Source: Mycolicibacterium vulneris (lineage in GTDB: Bacteria > Actinomycetota > Actinomycetes > Mycobacteriales > Mycobacteriaceae). From it: DNA of 64,000 nucleotides. Position numbers and translations under genes: made by a program. Position 1 is the stretch's first letter. Each line of letters starts with the position of its first letter. Shown one piece after another: positions 1 through 8,501 of the stretch. The stretch is taken from assembly GCF_002104765.1 (NCBI RefSeq), contig NZ_NCXM01000008.1:124001-188000 (forward strand), given 5' to 3'. A model generated the notes under the pieces. That model made no database searches. It had not been told where the DNA came from and saw nothing but the letters and a program-made list of their open reading frames with translations.

Positions 1-87
1 GCGTCGCTGCGAGTCGACCGCGACATTGCCGGGTTGCGAATCCGAAGTGTGGCCGGCCGGAGCCGCTGCTGGTGTCGTGCTCGTCAT
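1..87 (-). CDS. 5' end of a probable MFS transporter gene (partial)
   Basis: A reading frame starts with ATG on the minus strand and stays open for 29 codons to the window edge. It has a purine-rich ribosome-binding site (GGAAGG) just upstream. The visible residues are Thr/Ala/Pro-rich and polar, as expected of a cytoplasmic tail before a first membrane helix. In H37Rv the gene next to bfrA here is Rv1877, a drug-transporter-type membrane protein, so position suggests an MFS exporter. No transporter domain is visible in this fragment, so the call rests on synteny. Confidence 0.4.
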   Translation of the reverse strand, partial: MTSTTPAAAPAGHTSDSQPGNVAVDSQRR

Positions 88-174
88 GCCTGCCTTCCCA
101 CGGCGTTCGATGGTAATGAATGCCCACGGTCAACCGGTGGCAACCAAAACCCCGCGTAAGGCGGCGCCCGAAAG

Positions 175-654
175 TCAGCTGGGTGGCCGCGACACGCACT
201 GCGCCGAGTACAGCTCGACGCCCAGCTTGTCCATCAACTCGAGCTGGGTCTCGAGGTAGTCGATGTGCTTTTCCTCGTCGGCCACGATCTCCTCGAAGAG
301 GTTCGCGGTGGTGGAGTCCTGCTTTTCCCGGCACAGGATGATCGCCGGCTTGAGCCGCTCCATCACCTCGTATTCGATGGCCAGGTCGGCCTCGAACTGC
401 TCGCGCAACGTCTGGCCGATGCGCAGCGAGAAGAGGCGCTGGTAGTTCGGCAACCCGTCGAGCAACAGGATGCGGTCGGTGATCGACTCGGCGTGTCGCA
501 TCTCGTCGAAGGACTCGGCCCGGGTGTGCTCAGCTAACTCGGTGAAACCCCAGTTGTCCTGCATCTTGGAGTGCAGGAAGTATTGGTTGATCGCGGTGAG
601 CTCGCTGGTCAACTGCTCGTTGAGCAGACGCAAAACTTCCGGATCCCCTTGCAT
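175..654 (-). CDS. bfrA: Bacterioferritin BfrA (heme-containing iron-storage ferritin)
   Basis: A 159-residue ferritin-like four-helix protein, the usual length for mycobacterial BfrA. It assembles into a 24-subunit cytosolic shell that oxidises Fe(II) and stores the mineral. Ferroxidase ligands are visible: Glu18, Glu51 and His54 near the start, and the EExxxDEEKH segment near residues 120-130. Met52, the axial heme ligand of bacterioferritins, lies in DEMRHAE. I chose the ATG at 654 because AGGAG lies about 6 bases upstream and the protein then begins MQGDPEVL as in homologues; a longer upstream frame is not ferritin-like. The 337-base gap to the divergent ferredoxin gene carries two tandem IdeR boxes, so induction by iron-loaded IdeR is expected. 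Confidence 0.97.
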   Translation of the reverse strand: MQGDPEVLRLLNEQLTSELTAINQYFLHSKMQDNWGFTELAEHTRAESFDEMRHAESITDRILLLDGLPNYQRLFSLRIGQTLREQFEADLAIEYEVMERLKPAIILCREKQDSTTANLFEEIVADEEKHIDYLETQLELMDKLGVELYSAQCVSRPPS

Positions 655-821
655 TGTCACTCCTATGGTGTGAGCGGCTGTCGTGTGTGGCCGCGGCGGG
701 CGCGCTGGGCTGGAGCGCGCAAACCTGGGCTGTAGCAGCACTTTGCCACGGCCGCTTGGAATGTTCCAGCAAGGTTTGGCTGCACTCAGTGACGCCAAGA
801 GTGAAGTAAGTCGCCCCTTGG

Positions 822-864
822 TTAGGTTAGACTGCGCTTACGAACTTAGGTTAGACTCCGCTAA
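822..864. promoter_or_regulatory. Tandem IdeR iron boxes between bfrA and the BFD-like gene
   Basis: Two 19-base sites start 24 bases apart (822-840 and 846-864), and both begin TTAGGTTAGACT. Against the IdeR consensus TTAGGTTAGSCTAACCTAA I count about 14 and 15 matches of 19. They lie about 170 bases from bfrA and about 130 from the BFD-like gene. Tandem boxes at a distance fit the known activation of mycobacterial bfrA by IdeR in high iron, and may also serve the divergent gene. The rest of the 338-base intergenic region shows nothing else I can support. Confidence 0.85.
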
Positions 865-992
865 TAAGCGGCATGCGCATTCGGCCTCATTGCCAGGGTG
901 CCCGAGGACTCGGAACGCCGGAGTCGGACCGAATCGCAGACGCTGGACTGAGCTCTCGACGAAGGGAATTTCGACGTGCAGGAGGTGCGCTG

Positions 993-1178
993 ATGTACGT
1001 GTGCCTCTGTGTTGGGGCAACCAACCAGACCGTGTGCGACGTCGTCGCACAGGGCGCATCGACCTCCAAAGAGATCGCCGCCGCGTGCGGCGCCGGCGGT
1101 GACTGCGGCCGCTGCCGGCGCACGTTGCGCGCGATCCTCGCATCCCAGGCGAAGCTGGAAACGGCTCCTTCGATCTAG
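993..1178 (+). CDS. Bacterioferritin-associated ferredoxin-like [2Fe-2S] protein
   Basis: A 61-residue protein with the BFD-type cluster signature Cys4-x-Cys6 and Cys38-x2-Cys41. In enterobacteria and pseudomonads Bfd reduces the bacterioferritin mineral and releases Fe(II); that role is inferred here from family and from divergence from bfrA. The ATG at 993 is chosen over a longer frame because GGAGG lies 7 bases upstream and the cysteine motif then starts at residue 4, as in BFD proteins. The stop overlaps the convergent enoyl-CoA hydratase stop by a few bases. IdeR boxes upstream suggest iron control. Confidence 0.88.
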   Translation: MYVCLCVGATNQTVCDVVAQGASTSKEIAAACGAGGDCGRCRRTLRAILASQAKLETAPSI

Positions 1179-1924
1179 CGTTTGTTGAAGGCGGCCAGGG
1201 CCGCCGCGTTGGCATGTGCGCCCATCAGTTCCGCGAAGTGCGCGTTTTCCCGGGCGGTGGCCGCCACGATCTCCGGGCGGACGGGTTCCATCATGGTGTG
1301 CTTGACAGCCATCAGGCTCGAAATCGGCCGGGAGGCAAGGACTTCCGCGTGCTGTCGGGCCTGCGCCAACAGTTCGTCGGGTTCGCAGACACGCCAGACC
1401 AGGCCCATCCGCAGCGCCTCGTCGGCGCCCACCCATTCCGACGACATCAACAGCCAGGCCGCGTTCTGCCGGCCCACCAGCTGGGGCAGTAGATATGACG
1501 ACGCCGCTTCCGGCGCCACGCCCAGGCTGGTGAACGGGCACTTCAGCCGGGCAGTCGACGACATGAACGCCAGATCGGCATAGCCGAGGATGGTGGCGCC
1601 GATTCCGACGCCTACCCCGTTCACCGCGCAGATCAGTGGCTTCGGAAACGCGCTGAGCGCATTGATCAACCCGATGAAGCCGTGCTTGCCGGGGGTGAAG
1701 TCGGGGTCGGTGATGCGGGCCTGCATCTCGGCCAGGTCGGTGCCGGCGCTGAAGCCGCGCCCCGCGCCGGTCAGCAGCACGACCGCGACCTCGGGATCCT
1801 CGGCGGCGGCCAGCAACGCCTCGGCCGTGGCGTCGTAGAGGGCTTCGTTGAATGCGTTGAGCGCCTCGGGCCGGTTCAGCGTGAGGGTGCGTACCCGGTT
1901 CTGGTCATCGATCTGCAGCGTCAC
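1175..1924 (-). CDS. Enoyl-CoA hydratase/isomerase (crotonase) family protein
   Basis: A 249-residue single-domain crotonase, a typical length for mycobacterial EchA paralogues. The first oxyanion-hole motif is seen in RGFSAGTDLAEM (about residues 55-66), and the second CoA-binding segment in AVNGVGVGIGATIL with LGVAPEAASSYLLPQ following. The LGVAPEA stretch carries the acidic residue typical of hydratases and isomerases. The substrate cannot be read from the sequence; fatty-acid or sterol side-chain beta-oxidation is possible. It converges on the BFD-like gene with overlapping stops. A 18-base gap separates its start from the F420/FMN-barrel gene upstream on the same strand, so co-transcription is plausible. 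Confidence 0.9.
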   Translation of the reverse strand: MTLQIDDQNRVRTLTLNRPEALNAFNEALYDATAEALLAAAEDPEVAVVLLTGAGRGFSAGTDLAEMQARITDPDFTPGKHGFIGLINALSAFPKPLICAVNGVGVGIGATILGYADLAFMSSTARLKCPFTSLGVAPEAASSYLLPQLVGRQNAAWLLMSSEWVGADEALRMGLVWRVCEPDELLAQARQHAEVLASRPISSLMAVKHTMMEPVRPEIVAATARENAHFAELMGAHANAAALAAFNKR

Positions 1925-1942
1925 GCGAGCAGCCTAACGAGG

Positions 1943-2386
1943 CTAGCCGTTGCTGTAGACGCGGGTTGGGGCGATGAGCACCACGGCGCGGCCCTCGGCA
2001 GCCATCACCCGGTCGTACTCGTCCCAGTCGTCGTGGGCGCCGCCCGCCGCGGTGAACACGTCACGCAGCAGCAATCGCAACTGATCGGCGTCCGTCAACC
2101 AGGGACGGGAATCCTCGGGGCCGACCAACTCCGCGCGGCCCTCGACGGTCGCCCACTGCCACCCGCTGCGGAAGGTCACCGCCAGCTGCGGACGGGCGCG
2201 CAGGTTGGCCAGCTTGACCCGGCCGTAGGTGGTAAAGCCCAGAACGGGTTGGCCATTCGCCGGGTGCGGCAACAGGCCTACGTTGACCAGTGAAGCCTGC
2301 ACGGTTCCGTCGGCACGAACCGTGGAGATCACCGCCAGCCCGCTTTCTCCCTTGGCCAGCGACACTGCCTCGTCGAGTGTTGTCAT
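1943..2386 (-). CDS. PPOX-fold F420/FMN-binding oxidoreductase, Rv1875-like
   Basis: A 147-residue split-barrel protein of the pyridoxamine-5'-phosphate-oxidase superfamily, the same length as H37Rv Rv1875. Typical features are GLAVISTVRADGTVQASLVNVG near the start, a KLANLRARPQLAVTF strand-turn-strand, and WQWATVEGRAELV. Mycobacterial members of this group often use deazaflavin F420; the substrate is unknown. The start follows the EthD-like gene's neighbour by 9 bases and both lie on the minus strand, as in H37Rv Rv1874-Rv1875, so they probably form one transcript. Confidence 0.85.
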   Translation of the reverse strand: MTTLDEAVSLAKGESGLAVISTVRADGTVQASLVNVGLLPHPANGQPVLGFTTYGRVKLANLRARPQLAVTFRSGWQWATVEGRAELVGPEDSRPWLTDADQLRLLLRDVFTAAGGAHDDWDEYDRVMAAEGRAVVLIAPTRVYSNG

Positions 2387-2395
2387 GAGTGGTCC

Positions 2396-3097
2396 TCAAT
2401 CCCGGAACGGTGTCTCGAACACGTAGCGGCTGGTCGGCACCGTGTCGATGTTCTCGTTGGCACCGAATGCGGTTGTGCTGGCGACCATCCGGCCCAGCCG
2501 GTCCTGTAAGTCCTTATCATCGGCGGCTCCGAAGAACGCGTGGAGGTCGGTGATGGCCTCGATCGGGAACAACTCCTCGACGATGCCGGCGATTCCCGGC
2601 GCATCCGGCGTGAGCGCCCGCACCACCCAATTCTGGGTGTAGCCGAACGTCGACTGCGTTTCGATGGCCACCGAGGTGTGGTCGCGTTGCCAACGGTTCA
2701 GCCAGGTTGCCTGGTCCATGTCGGCGGGCCGGCGCAGCAGTGCGATGTTGGCCAAACCCGGTGTGCGAGAACCGGGTTCGACGGCGGGCGCACTCAGCGG
2801 GACCGACTCGGTCACCAGGTAGGCGGCCAGCTGCTCACATTCCTGGGCCAGGAATTTGAATGCCGCCGTCATCTGGTCGCCGTAGCACTGCTGGGTCCAC
2901 ATGCTCACCACCGCGGCCACCGGCGGGGCCAGGGGTGTCAATGTCATCAGCGAGTGACGCACGGTGCTGTCGCGAACGTTCATCTGTAGCCCGACGACGC
3001 CCAGTTGCAGCAGCGCATCGGCGATATGACCCCGTTGCCGGGCGCACCACGCGTCATCCGGGTCGGCCCGCATCAGCACGGCGATGACCTTCTCCAT
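2396..3097 (-). CDS. Conserved mycobacterial protein, Rv1874-like (possible EthD-type barrel)
   Basis: A 233-residue protein matching the position and approximate length of H37Rv Rv1874, whose function is unknown. It has no signal peptide or membrane segment. Segments such as VVSMWTQQCYGDQ and WLNRWQRDHTSVAIETQSTFGYTQNWVV resemble EthD/dimeric alpha-beta barrel proteins, where the aromatic-His pattern lines a small-molecule pocket; this is a weak family guess. It is 9 bases upstream of the Rv1875-like gene on the same strand and 26 bases from the end of oxyR. Confidence 0.75.
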   Translation of the reverse strand: MEKVIAVLMRADPDDAWCARQRGHIADALLQLGVVGLQMNVRDSTVRHSLMTLTPLAPPVAAVVSMWTQQCYGDQMTAAFKFLAQECEQLAAYLVTESVPLSAPAVEPGSRTPGLANIALLRRPADMDQATWLNRWQRDHTSVAIETQSTFGYTQNWVVRALTPDAPGIAGIVEELFPIEAITDLHAFFGAADDKDLQDRLGRMVASTTAFGANENIDTVPTSRYVFETPFRD

Positions 3098-3123
3098 ACG
3101 CAGAACTTACAGTCGCCGGCCGG

Positions 3124-4059
3124 CTATTTGACCAGCCGCACCTGGTGCTGGCCGCTGATCAACGTGCCGATGAGCCCGGCCAGCTGGCGATAGGTCTCGT
3201 CGCGCCCGCTCGACGAGCGGAAAACCAAACCGATCCGCCGGCCCGGGCGCGGTGCGGCGAACCGTGCGAGGCCCAGGCGGCTTCGGGACGCCTCGACCGG
3301 CACCGCGCTCTGGGGAATGAGCGTGACGCCCAGGCCGCCGGTCACGCATTGCACGGCGGTCGCCAGTGACGCGGCCCGGGTGTTGGCCAGCTCCGCGCGC
3401 ACACCCGCCTTGTGGCAGACGTCGAGTGCCTGATCGCGCAGGCAGTGCCCCTCATCCAGCAGCAGCAGCGGCAGGTCGGCCAGTGCGGTGGCCGGCACCC
3501 GGCGCTTGCCCGCCAGCGGATGGCCCGGCGGGAGGGCGAGCACAAAATCCTCGTCGTAGATCGGGATCGCGGTGACGCCGGCGCCCTCGGCGGGCAGGGC
3601 GATCAGGGCCGCGTCCAACGCGCCCTCCCGCAACACCGCCAACAGCCGCTCGGTCTGGTCTTCGGTCACCCGCAGCGTGAGCCCCGGCAGCTCCTCGGCG
3701 ACGCCGGCCAGCACGGTCGGCAGCACATAGGGCGCCACCGTGGGTATCAACCCCAGCCGAATGCCGGCCCGCAGCGGGTCCGACGAGCCCGCGGCGGCGG
3801 CGCTGAATGCGTCCGCCGCCTCGACGACGGCCTGGGCGCGCGGCAGCAACTGGGCGCCCTCCGTTGTCAACAAGACACGCCGGGTTGAGCGCTCAACCAG
3901 CTGGGTGCCCAGGCCCGCTTCCAGCGCCGCCAGCGCCTGCGACAACGTCGACTGGCTCACACCGAGAGACGTTGCAGCGCTGCTGAATTGGCGTTTCTCG
4001 GCGACCGCGACGAACGCGCGCAGGCCGGCGATAGTGGGCTGATAACTCTTATCGGACAT
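3124..4059 (-). CDS. oxyR: OxyR, LysR-family peroxide sensor (complete)
   Basis: A 311-residue LysR-type regulator with an intact frame. The N-terminal helix-turn-helix (about residues 10-65) contains the classic [22 protein letters not shown] pattern. The effector domain carries the redox pair Cys206 and Cys215 in [12 protein letters not shown], nine residues apart as in E. coli Cys199/Cys208. I start at the ATG at 4059, which begins [16 protein letters not shown]; 19 more codons upstream would run through the operator. It is divergent from ahpC, 101 bases apart. In the M. tuberculosis complex oxyR is a broken pseudogene; MAC, M. leprae and others keep it. Confidence 0.96.
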   Translation of the reverse strand: MSDKSYQPTIAGLRAFVAVAEKRQFSSAATSLGVSQSTLSQALAALEAGLGTQLVERSTRRVLLTTEGAQLLPRAQAVVEAADAFSAAAAGSSDPLRAGIRLGLIPTVAPYVLPTVLAGVAEELPGLTLRVTEDQTERLLAVLREGALDAALIALPAEGAGVTAIPIYDEDFVLALPPGHPLAGKRRVPATALADLPLLLLDEGHCLRDQALDVCHKAGVRAELANTRAASLATAVQCVTGGLGVTLIPQSAVPVEASRSRLGLARFAAPRPGRRIGLVFRSSSGRDETYRQLAGLIGTLISGQHQVRLVK

Positions 4060-4068
4060 ACCTATAAG
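4048..4068. promoter_or_regulatory. OxyR operator dyad in the oxyR-ahpC intergenic region
   Basis: CTTAT and ATAAG form perfect arms around 11 bases (4048-4052 and 4064-4068), giving the T-N11-A signature of LysR-type regulators. The dyad overlaps the oxyR start codon, so bound OxyR would block its own expression while activating ahpC. This is the position of the characterised mycobacterial OxyR site; binding here is inferred. Confidence 0.8.
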
Positions 4069-4160
4069 TCTAGTGGGAAATATCACCTTTACTTCAACTA
4101 GGGTACGCGGCAACATAGTGGAGGAAAGCTAATCTTGAGTAAATCCAAACAAGGAGCGAC

Positions 4161-4748
4161 ATGCCTCTGCTGACCATCGGCGACCAGTTCCCCGCCTACG
4201 AGCTCACTGCGTTGATCGCGGGCGATCTGACCAAGGTCGACGCCAAGCAGCCTGGGGACTACTTCACCACCATTACCAACGAGGACCACGCCGGTAAGTG
4301 GCGCGTGGTGTTCTTCTGGCCGAAGGACTTCACCTTCGTGTGCCCGACCGAGATTGCCGCGTTCGGCAAGCTCAACGACGAATTCGAAGACCGCGACGCG
4401 CAGGTTCTGGGCGTCTCGATCGACAGCGAGTTCGTGCACTTCAATTGGCGCGCGCAGCACGAGGACCTGAAGAAGCTGCCCTTCCCGATGCTCTCGGACA
4501 TCAAGCGGGAGCTCAGCCTGGGCACCGGTGTGCTCAACGCCGAGGGCGTGGCCGACCGGGCGACCTTCCTCGTCGACCCGAACAACGAGATCCAGTTCGT
4601 TTCGGTCACCGCGGGTTCCGTGGGCCGCAACGTCGAAGAGGTGCTGCGCGTACTGGACGCCCTGCAGTCCGACGAACTGTGCGCCTGCAACTGGCGCAAG
4701 GGTGACCCGACGCTGGACGCCACCGAGCTGCTCAAGCAGTCGGCCTGA
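4161..4748 (+). CDS. ahpC: Alkyl hydroperoxide reductase AhpC (typical 2-Cys peroxiredoxin)
   Basis: A 195-residue peroxiredoxin identical in length to M. tuberculosis AhpC. The peroxidatic Cys61 lies in FTFVCPTE, and the mycobacteria-type paired C-terminal cysteines are seen in LCACNW (about 174 and 176). It reduces organic hydroperoxides and peroxynitrite in the cytosol and is re-reduced through AhpD and the dihydrolipoamide system. AAGGAG lies 6 bases before the ATG. ahpD follows after 38 bases with its own GGAGG site, so the two form an operon under OxyR. Confidence 0.98.
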   Translation: MPLLTIGDQFPAYELTALIAGDLTKVDAKQPGDYFTTITNEDHAGKWRVVFFWPKDFTFVCPTEIAAFGKLNDEFEDRDAQVLGVSIDSEFVHFNWRAQHEDLKKLPFPMLSDIKRELSLGTGVLNAEGVADRATFLVDPNNEIQFVSVTAGSVGRNVEEVLRVLDALQSDELCACNWRKGDPTLDATELLKQSA

Positions 4749-4786
4749 TTCTCACCTCATCGCATAAGGTCGGATTAGGAGGCGAG

Positions 4787-5323
4787 ATGAGCGTAGAAAA
4801 CCTCAAAGAAGCGCTACCGGAGTACGCCAAGGATCTCAAGCTCAACCTGGGCTCGATCACCCGCACCACCGAGCTCAACGAGGAGCAACTGTGGGGCACG
4901 TTGCTGGCCAGCGCCGCAGCGACCCGGAACACGCAGGTCCTCACCGAGATTGGGGTTGAGGCGGCCGATATCCTGTCCGCCGAGGCATACAACGCGGCGC
5001 TGGGAGCCGCCTCGATCATGGGCATGAACAACGTGTTCTACCGTGGCCGCGGCTTCCTGGACGGCAAGTACGACGACCTGCGCGCGGGATTGCGGATGAA
5101 CATCATCGCCAACCCCGGCGTGGAGAAGGTGAATTTTGAACTGTGGTCGTTCGCGGTGTCGTCGATCAACGGATGCCCGGATTGCGTGGCCGCCCACGAG
5201 CACACGCTGCGCGAAGCCGGTGTCAGCCGGGAAACCATCCAGGAGGCGTTGAAGGCCGCGGCGATCGTTTCCGGCGTGGCACAAGCGATCATCGCCTCCC
5301 AGACGCTGGCGACCGCCGGCTGA
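4787..5323 (+). CDS. ahpD: Alkylhydroperoxidase AhpD (electron donor to AhpC), His132 replaced
   Basis: A 178-residue all-helical AhpD with the Cys130-x2-Cys133 redox centre. Glu118 and His137 of the M. tuberculosis proton-relay network are present (NFELW, CVAAHEH). The residue equivalent to His132 is Asp here: the motif reads [11 protein letters not shown], whereas the M. tuberculosis motif as I recall it is GCSHC. His132 was proposed to help activate the cysteines, so catalysis may differ. AhpD couples AhpC to lipoamide dehydrogenase and SucB. The ATG has GGAGG 7 bases upstream. It shares a transcript with ahpC and probably with the GH13 gene that begins 10 bases later. Confidence 0.96.
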   Translation: MSVENLKEALPEYAKDLKLNLGSITRTTELNEEQLWGTLLASAAATRNTQVLTEIGVEAADILSAEAYNAALGAASIMGMNNVFYRGRGFLDGKYDDLRAGLRMNIIANPGVEKVNFELWSFAVSSINGCPDCVAAHEHTLREAGVSRETIQEALKAAAIVSGVAQAIIASQTLATAG

Positions 5324-5333
5324 TCGCGCCGCC

Positions 5334-6662
5334 GTGTCCAGTGCCGTGACGGGACCCGCCTGGGTCCGGCACGCCATCTGGTGGCAGGTCTACCCCCTGG
5401 GGTTCGTGGGAGCATTCCCCGCACCGCAGTCAAACGAGCCGCCGCAATCGGAGGAACACCGGTTGCGGCGGCTCGTCGACTGGTTGGACCATGCCGTCGA
5501 ACTCGGCGCGTCCGGCATCGCGCTGGGACCCATCTTCGCCTCGCGCACACACGGTTACGACACCACCGACCACTACCGCATCGATCCCCGGCTGGGTGAT
5601 GACGCCGACTTCGACCAGCTGGTGGCCGAGGCGCATCGCCGCGGCCTGCGCGTGTTGCTCGACGGCGTGTTCAATCACGTCGGGGAGGACTTCGCACGCT
5701 ATCGCGCGGCGGCCGACGACGACGCGGCCGCGCGCTGGTTTCGCGGGCGTCCCGGCCGCTTCCACACCTTCGAGGGCCACTCCGGGCTGATCACCCTCAA
5801 CCACGACAACCCCGAGGTCGCCGACTACACCGTCGACGTGATGGGGCACTGGTTGGGGCGCGGCGCCGACGGCTGGCGACTCGATGCGGCTTACGCCGTG
5901 CCGCAACACTTCTGGGCCTCGACGCTGCCGCGGGTGCGCGAGCGCTACCCGGACGCCTGGTTCGTCGGCGAACTCATCCACGGCGACTACGCCGCCGTCG
6001 TGCAGGCCGCCACCTTCGACTCGGCCACGCAATACGAGCTGTGGAAGGCGATCTGGAGCAGCCTCAACGACGGCAACTTCTTCGAACTCGATTGGGCGCT
6101 ACAGCGCCACAACGACTTTCTGACCGGCTTCTCGCCGCTGACGTTCATCGGCAACCACGACGTCACCCGCATCGTCAGCCGGCTGGACACCACCGAGCAC
6201 GTCGCCCACGCGCTGGTGCTGCTGTTGACCATCGGCGGTGTGCCCAGCGTGTACGCCGGCGACGAGCTCGGCTTCCGGGGTGTCAAGGAAGAACGGTACG
6301 GCGGCGACGACGCGGTGCGCCCCGAGTTCGGTTCTCCCCCAATGCAACTGGATGACTTCGGCGTCGATACTTGGCGGTTGCACCAGTATCTGATCGGGTT
6401 GCGTCGCCGCTACCCCTGGCTGCACGCGGCGTCCACCACCGCACGGTTGCTGGAAAACCGGCACTACGTGTACGAGACCCGCAACGGCGATGATGCGCTG
6501 TTGGTGGTGCTCAACATCGACGACGCGCCGCTGCGCGTTTCGTTGCCGAAGTTGGGTACGGCCCGCGCGCGGGTGATCGGCGGATCGGCGGCACCACCGC
6601 CCGACGTCGTCGACACCGTCGTAGTCGAGGCCCGGGGCTGGCGGATCCTGAGCCCGGCCTAG
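5334..6662 (+). CDS. GH13 alpha-amylase-family glycoside hydrolase
   Basis: A 442-residue enzyme with the four GH13 regions: DGVFNH (110-115), GWRLDAAY with nucleophile Asp184, the acid/base Glu213 in VGELIHGDY, and NHD with Asp276. The (beta/alpha)8 barrel starts almost at once, and a short all-beta domain ends the protein (about 370-442). It lacks a signal peptide and is smaller than TreS or GlgE, so a cytosolic alpha-glucosidase or maltodextrin-type activity is most likely; specificity is not readable. The GTG at 5334 lies 10 bases after ahpD, suggesting it is carried on the peroxide-responsive ahpCD transcript. A homologue after ahpD is known in M. avium. Confidence 0.9.
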   Translation: MSSAVTGPAWVRHAIWWQVYPLGFVGAFPAPQSNEPPQSEEHRLRRLVDWLDHAVELGASGIALGPIFASRTHGYDTTDHYRIDPRLGDDADFDQLVAEAHRRGLRVLLDGVFNHVGEDFARYRAAADDDAAARWFRGRPGRFHTFEGHSGLITLNHDNPEVADYTVDVMGHWLGRGADGWRLDAAYAVPQHFWASTLPRVRERYPDAWFVGELIHGDYAAVVQAATFDSATQYELWKAIWSSLNDGNFFELDWALQRHNDFLTGFSPLTFIGNHDVTRIVSRLDTTEHVAHALVLLLTIGGVPSVYAGDELGFRGVKEERYGGDDAVRPEFGSPPMQLDDFGVDTWRLHQYLIGLRRRYPWLHAASTTARLLENRHYVYETRNGDDALLVVLNIDDAPLRVSLPKLGTARARVIGGSAAPPPDVVDTVVVEARGWRILSPA

Positions 6663-6671
6663 GGCCCGGTT

Positions 6672-7109
6672 TCAGGGTTTTGGCAGCCGCTCCAGGGTTA
6701 GCCGGTCCTGTTGGGCGTCGAAATACTTGTCGAGCACCGCGACGAAGTCCTGGTTGTCGTCGGTGGCGCGGGCGAACAGCGTCATCGACGAGCACAGTTT
6801 GAGGTCGTCCGGCGAGCCGAAAATCTGGCCGATCGAGCGTCCATGTACCGCGGTGACCAGCCGGGAGCACTCGCGCAACCGCGGCCCCAGCAGCTCATGG
6901 CGCAGGTATGCGCCGGCTTCCTCGAGCGAGGCGATGCCGAACCGGGCAGCCATGGCGCTGCCGCCCAGCCCGCGCAGTTGCGGGAAGACGAACCACATCC
7001 AGTGACTGCGTTTCCGGCCGGCCCGCAGCTCGTCAACGACGTCGCCGTACACCGGCTCCTGTGCGTCCACAAAACGTTTCAGATCGAAGGGGTCGCCTGC
7101 CGATTCCAT
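6672..7109 (-). CDS. DUF1810 family protein, Rv1873-like
   Basis: A 145-residue protein, the same length as H37Rv Rv1873, of the DUF1810 fold. Characteristic segments are DPFDLKRFVDAQEP near the N-terminus, HWMWFVFPQLRGLG (about 35-48) and the GPRLRECSRLV helix. The function is unknown. The ATG at 7109 is preferred over upstream alternatives because the protein then begins as DUF1810 proteins do. It is divergent from lldD2 with only about 19 bases between start codons, so the two probably share a promoter region, as in H37Rv. It converges on the GH13 gene with 9 bases between stops. Confidence 0.9.
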   Translation of the reverse strand: MESAGDPFDLKRFVDAQEPVYGDVVDELRAGRKRSHWMWFVFPQLRGLGGSAMAARFGIASLEEAGAYLRHELLGPRLRECSRLVTAVHGRSIGQIFGSPDDLKLCSSMTLFARATDDNQDFVAVLDKYFDAQQDRLTLERLPKP

Positions 7110-7128
7110 ATGACTACGGTTGCACATT

Positions 7129-8391
7129 ATGGAATTCAAACGACGGGAGGCAGTGCAACGACGAGTGCCCAAAGTGCGCGACCTGGCGCCGCTGCTGCAA
7201 TTCAAGCGGCCCCGTCTCAACGCGACCAGGCGCCGCCTCGACGCCGCCTACACCATCGAAGATCTGCGGGCCATCGCCAAACGCCGCACCCCCAAGGCGG
7301 CGTTCGACTACACCGACGGCGCCGCCGAGTACGAGCTGTCCATCCAACGTGCGCGACAAGCGTTCCGCGACATCGAATTTCATCCGACAATCCTGCGCGA
7401 CGTCTCCCAAGTCACCGCCGGCTGGAACGTCCTGGGCCAACCGGTCGTGTTGCCATTCGCGATCGCGCCCACCGGTTTCACCCGCTTGATGCACACCGAG
7501 GGCGAGATCGCCGGCGCGCAAGCGGCGGCCCGGGCGGGCATCCCGTTTTCCCTGTCCACGCTGGGCACCTGCGCGATCGAAGATCTGGTCACCGCCGCCC
7601 CGCAGGGCCGAAAGTGGTTCCAGCTCTATATGTGGCGCGATCGCGAGCGCTCGATGGAGCTGGTGAAGCGCGCCGCCGCCGCGGGATTCGACACACTGCT
7701 GGCCACCGTCGACGTTCCCGTCTCCGGTGCGCGGCTGCGCGATAACCGCAACGGCATGACGATCCCGCCGACGCTGACGCTGCGCACCGCGCTCGACGTC
7801 CTGCCGCACCCGAAATGGTGGTTCGATCTGCTGACCACCGAGCCGCTGGCGTTCGCCTCGCTGGATCGCTGGCCGGGCACGGTTGCCGAATACCTCAGCA
7901 CCATGTTCGATCCCAGCCTCACCTTCGACGACCTGGAGTGGATCAAGGCGCAGTGGCCCGGCAAGTTCGTCGTGAAAGGCATTCAGACACTCGAGGATGC
8001 GCGCGCCGTCGTCGACCGCGGCGTCGACGGCATCGTGTTGTCCAATCATGGCGGGCGCCAACTGGACCGGGCCCCGGTCCCCTTTCACCTGCTGCCCACG
8101 GTCGCGCGCGAACTCGGCAAACACACCGAGATCCTGGTCGACACCGGCATCATGTCCGGCGCCGACATCGTCGCCGCGATCGCGCTGGGGGCCCGCTGCA
8201 CGCTAGTCGGGCGTGCCTACCTGTACGGCCTGATGGCCGGCGGCGAGGCGGGGGTGGGTCGCGCGATCGACATCCTTGCGAGCGGGATTCTGCGGACCAT
8301 GGCACTACTCGGCGTCACCTGTCTGGAGGAGCTGACGCCCCAGCACGTCACGCAACTGAAGCGGCTGGGCCCCCTCGATTGGGCGACCTGA
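7129..8391 (+). CDS. lldD2: L-lactate dehydrogenase LldD2 (FMN-dependent, quinone-linked)
   Basis: A protein of about 420 residues of the FMN alpha-hydroxyacid dehydrogenase family, very close to Rv1872c. Motifs are [13 protein letters not shown], the FMN-binding [23 protein letters not shown], catalytic His/Arg in [13 protein letters not shown], and the phosphate-binding [18 protein letters not shown]. It oxidises L-lactate to pyruvate at the membrane and feeds the menaquinone pool, allowing growth on host lactate. The start is uncertain: the ATG at 7129 gives 420 residues, while GTG codons at 7153 and 7165 sit after a strong GGGAGG (7145-7150) and would match the N-terminus of Rv1872c better. 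Confidence 0.95.
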   Translation: MEFKRREAVQRRVPKVRDLAPLLQFKRPRLNATRRRLDAAYTIEDLRAIAKRRTPKAAFDYTDGAAEYELSIQRARQAFRDIEFHPTILRDVSQVTAGWNVLGQPVVLPFAIAPTGFTRLMHTEGEIAGAQAAARAGIPFSLSTLGTCAIEDLVTAAPQGRKWFQLYMWRDRERSMELVKRAAAAGFDTLLATVDVPVSGARLRDNRNGMTIPPTLTLRTALDVLPHPKWWFDLLTTEPLAFASLDRWPGTVAEYLSTMFDPSLTFDDLEWIKAQWPGKFVVKGIQTLEDARAVVDRGVDGIVLSNHGGRQLDRAPVPFHLLPTVARELGKHTEILVDTGIMSGADIVAAIALGARCTLVGRAYLYGLMAGGEAGVGRAIDILASGILRTMALLGVTCLEELTPQHVTQLKRLGPLDWAT

Positions 8392-8501
8392 CGCCGCCGT
8401 ATCGCGGCTCATTGGTCGCGGAACGACTTCGGCCGGCTGCCAACGTTTTTCACGAATCGCGGGAGTCCTTGGCCGACACGAATGGCGCGAGCGTAACGCC
8501 G

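Noticed and set aside
8392..8501. Regulatory RNA in the lldD2-cyclase gap
   Set aside because: Only a short T-run is present, with no convincing stem or promoter; the gap lies between convergent genes.
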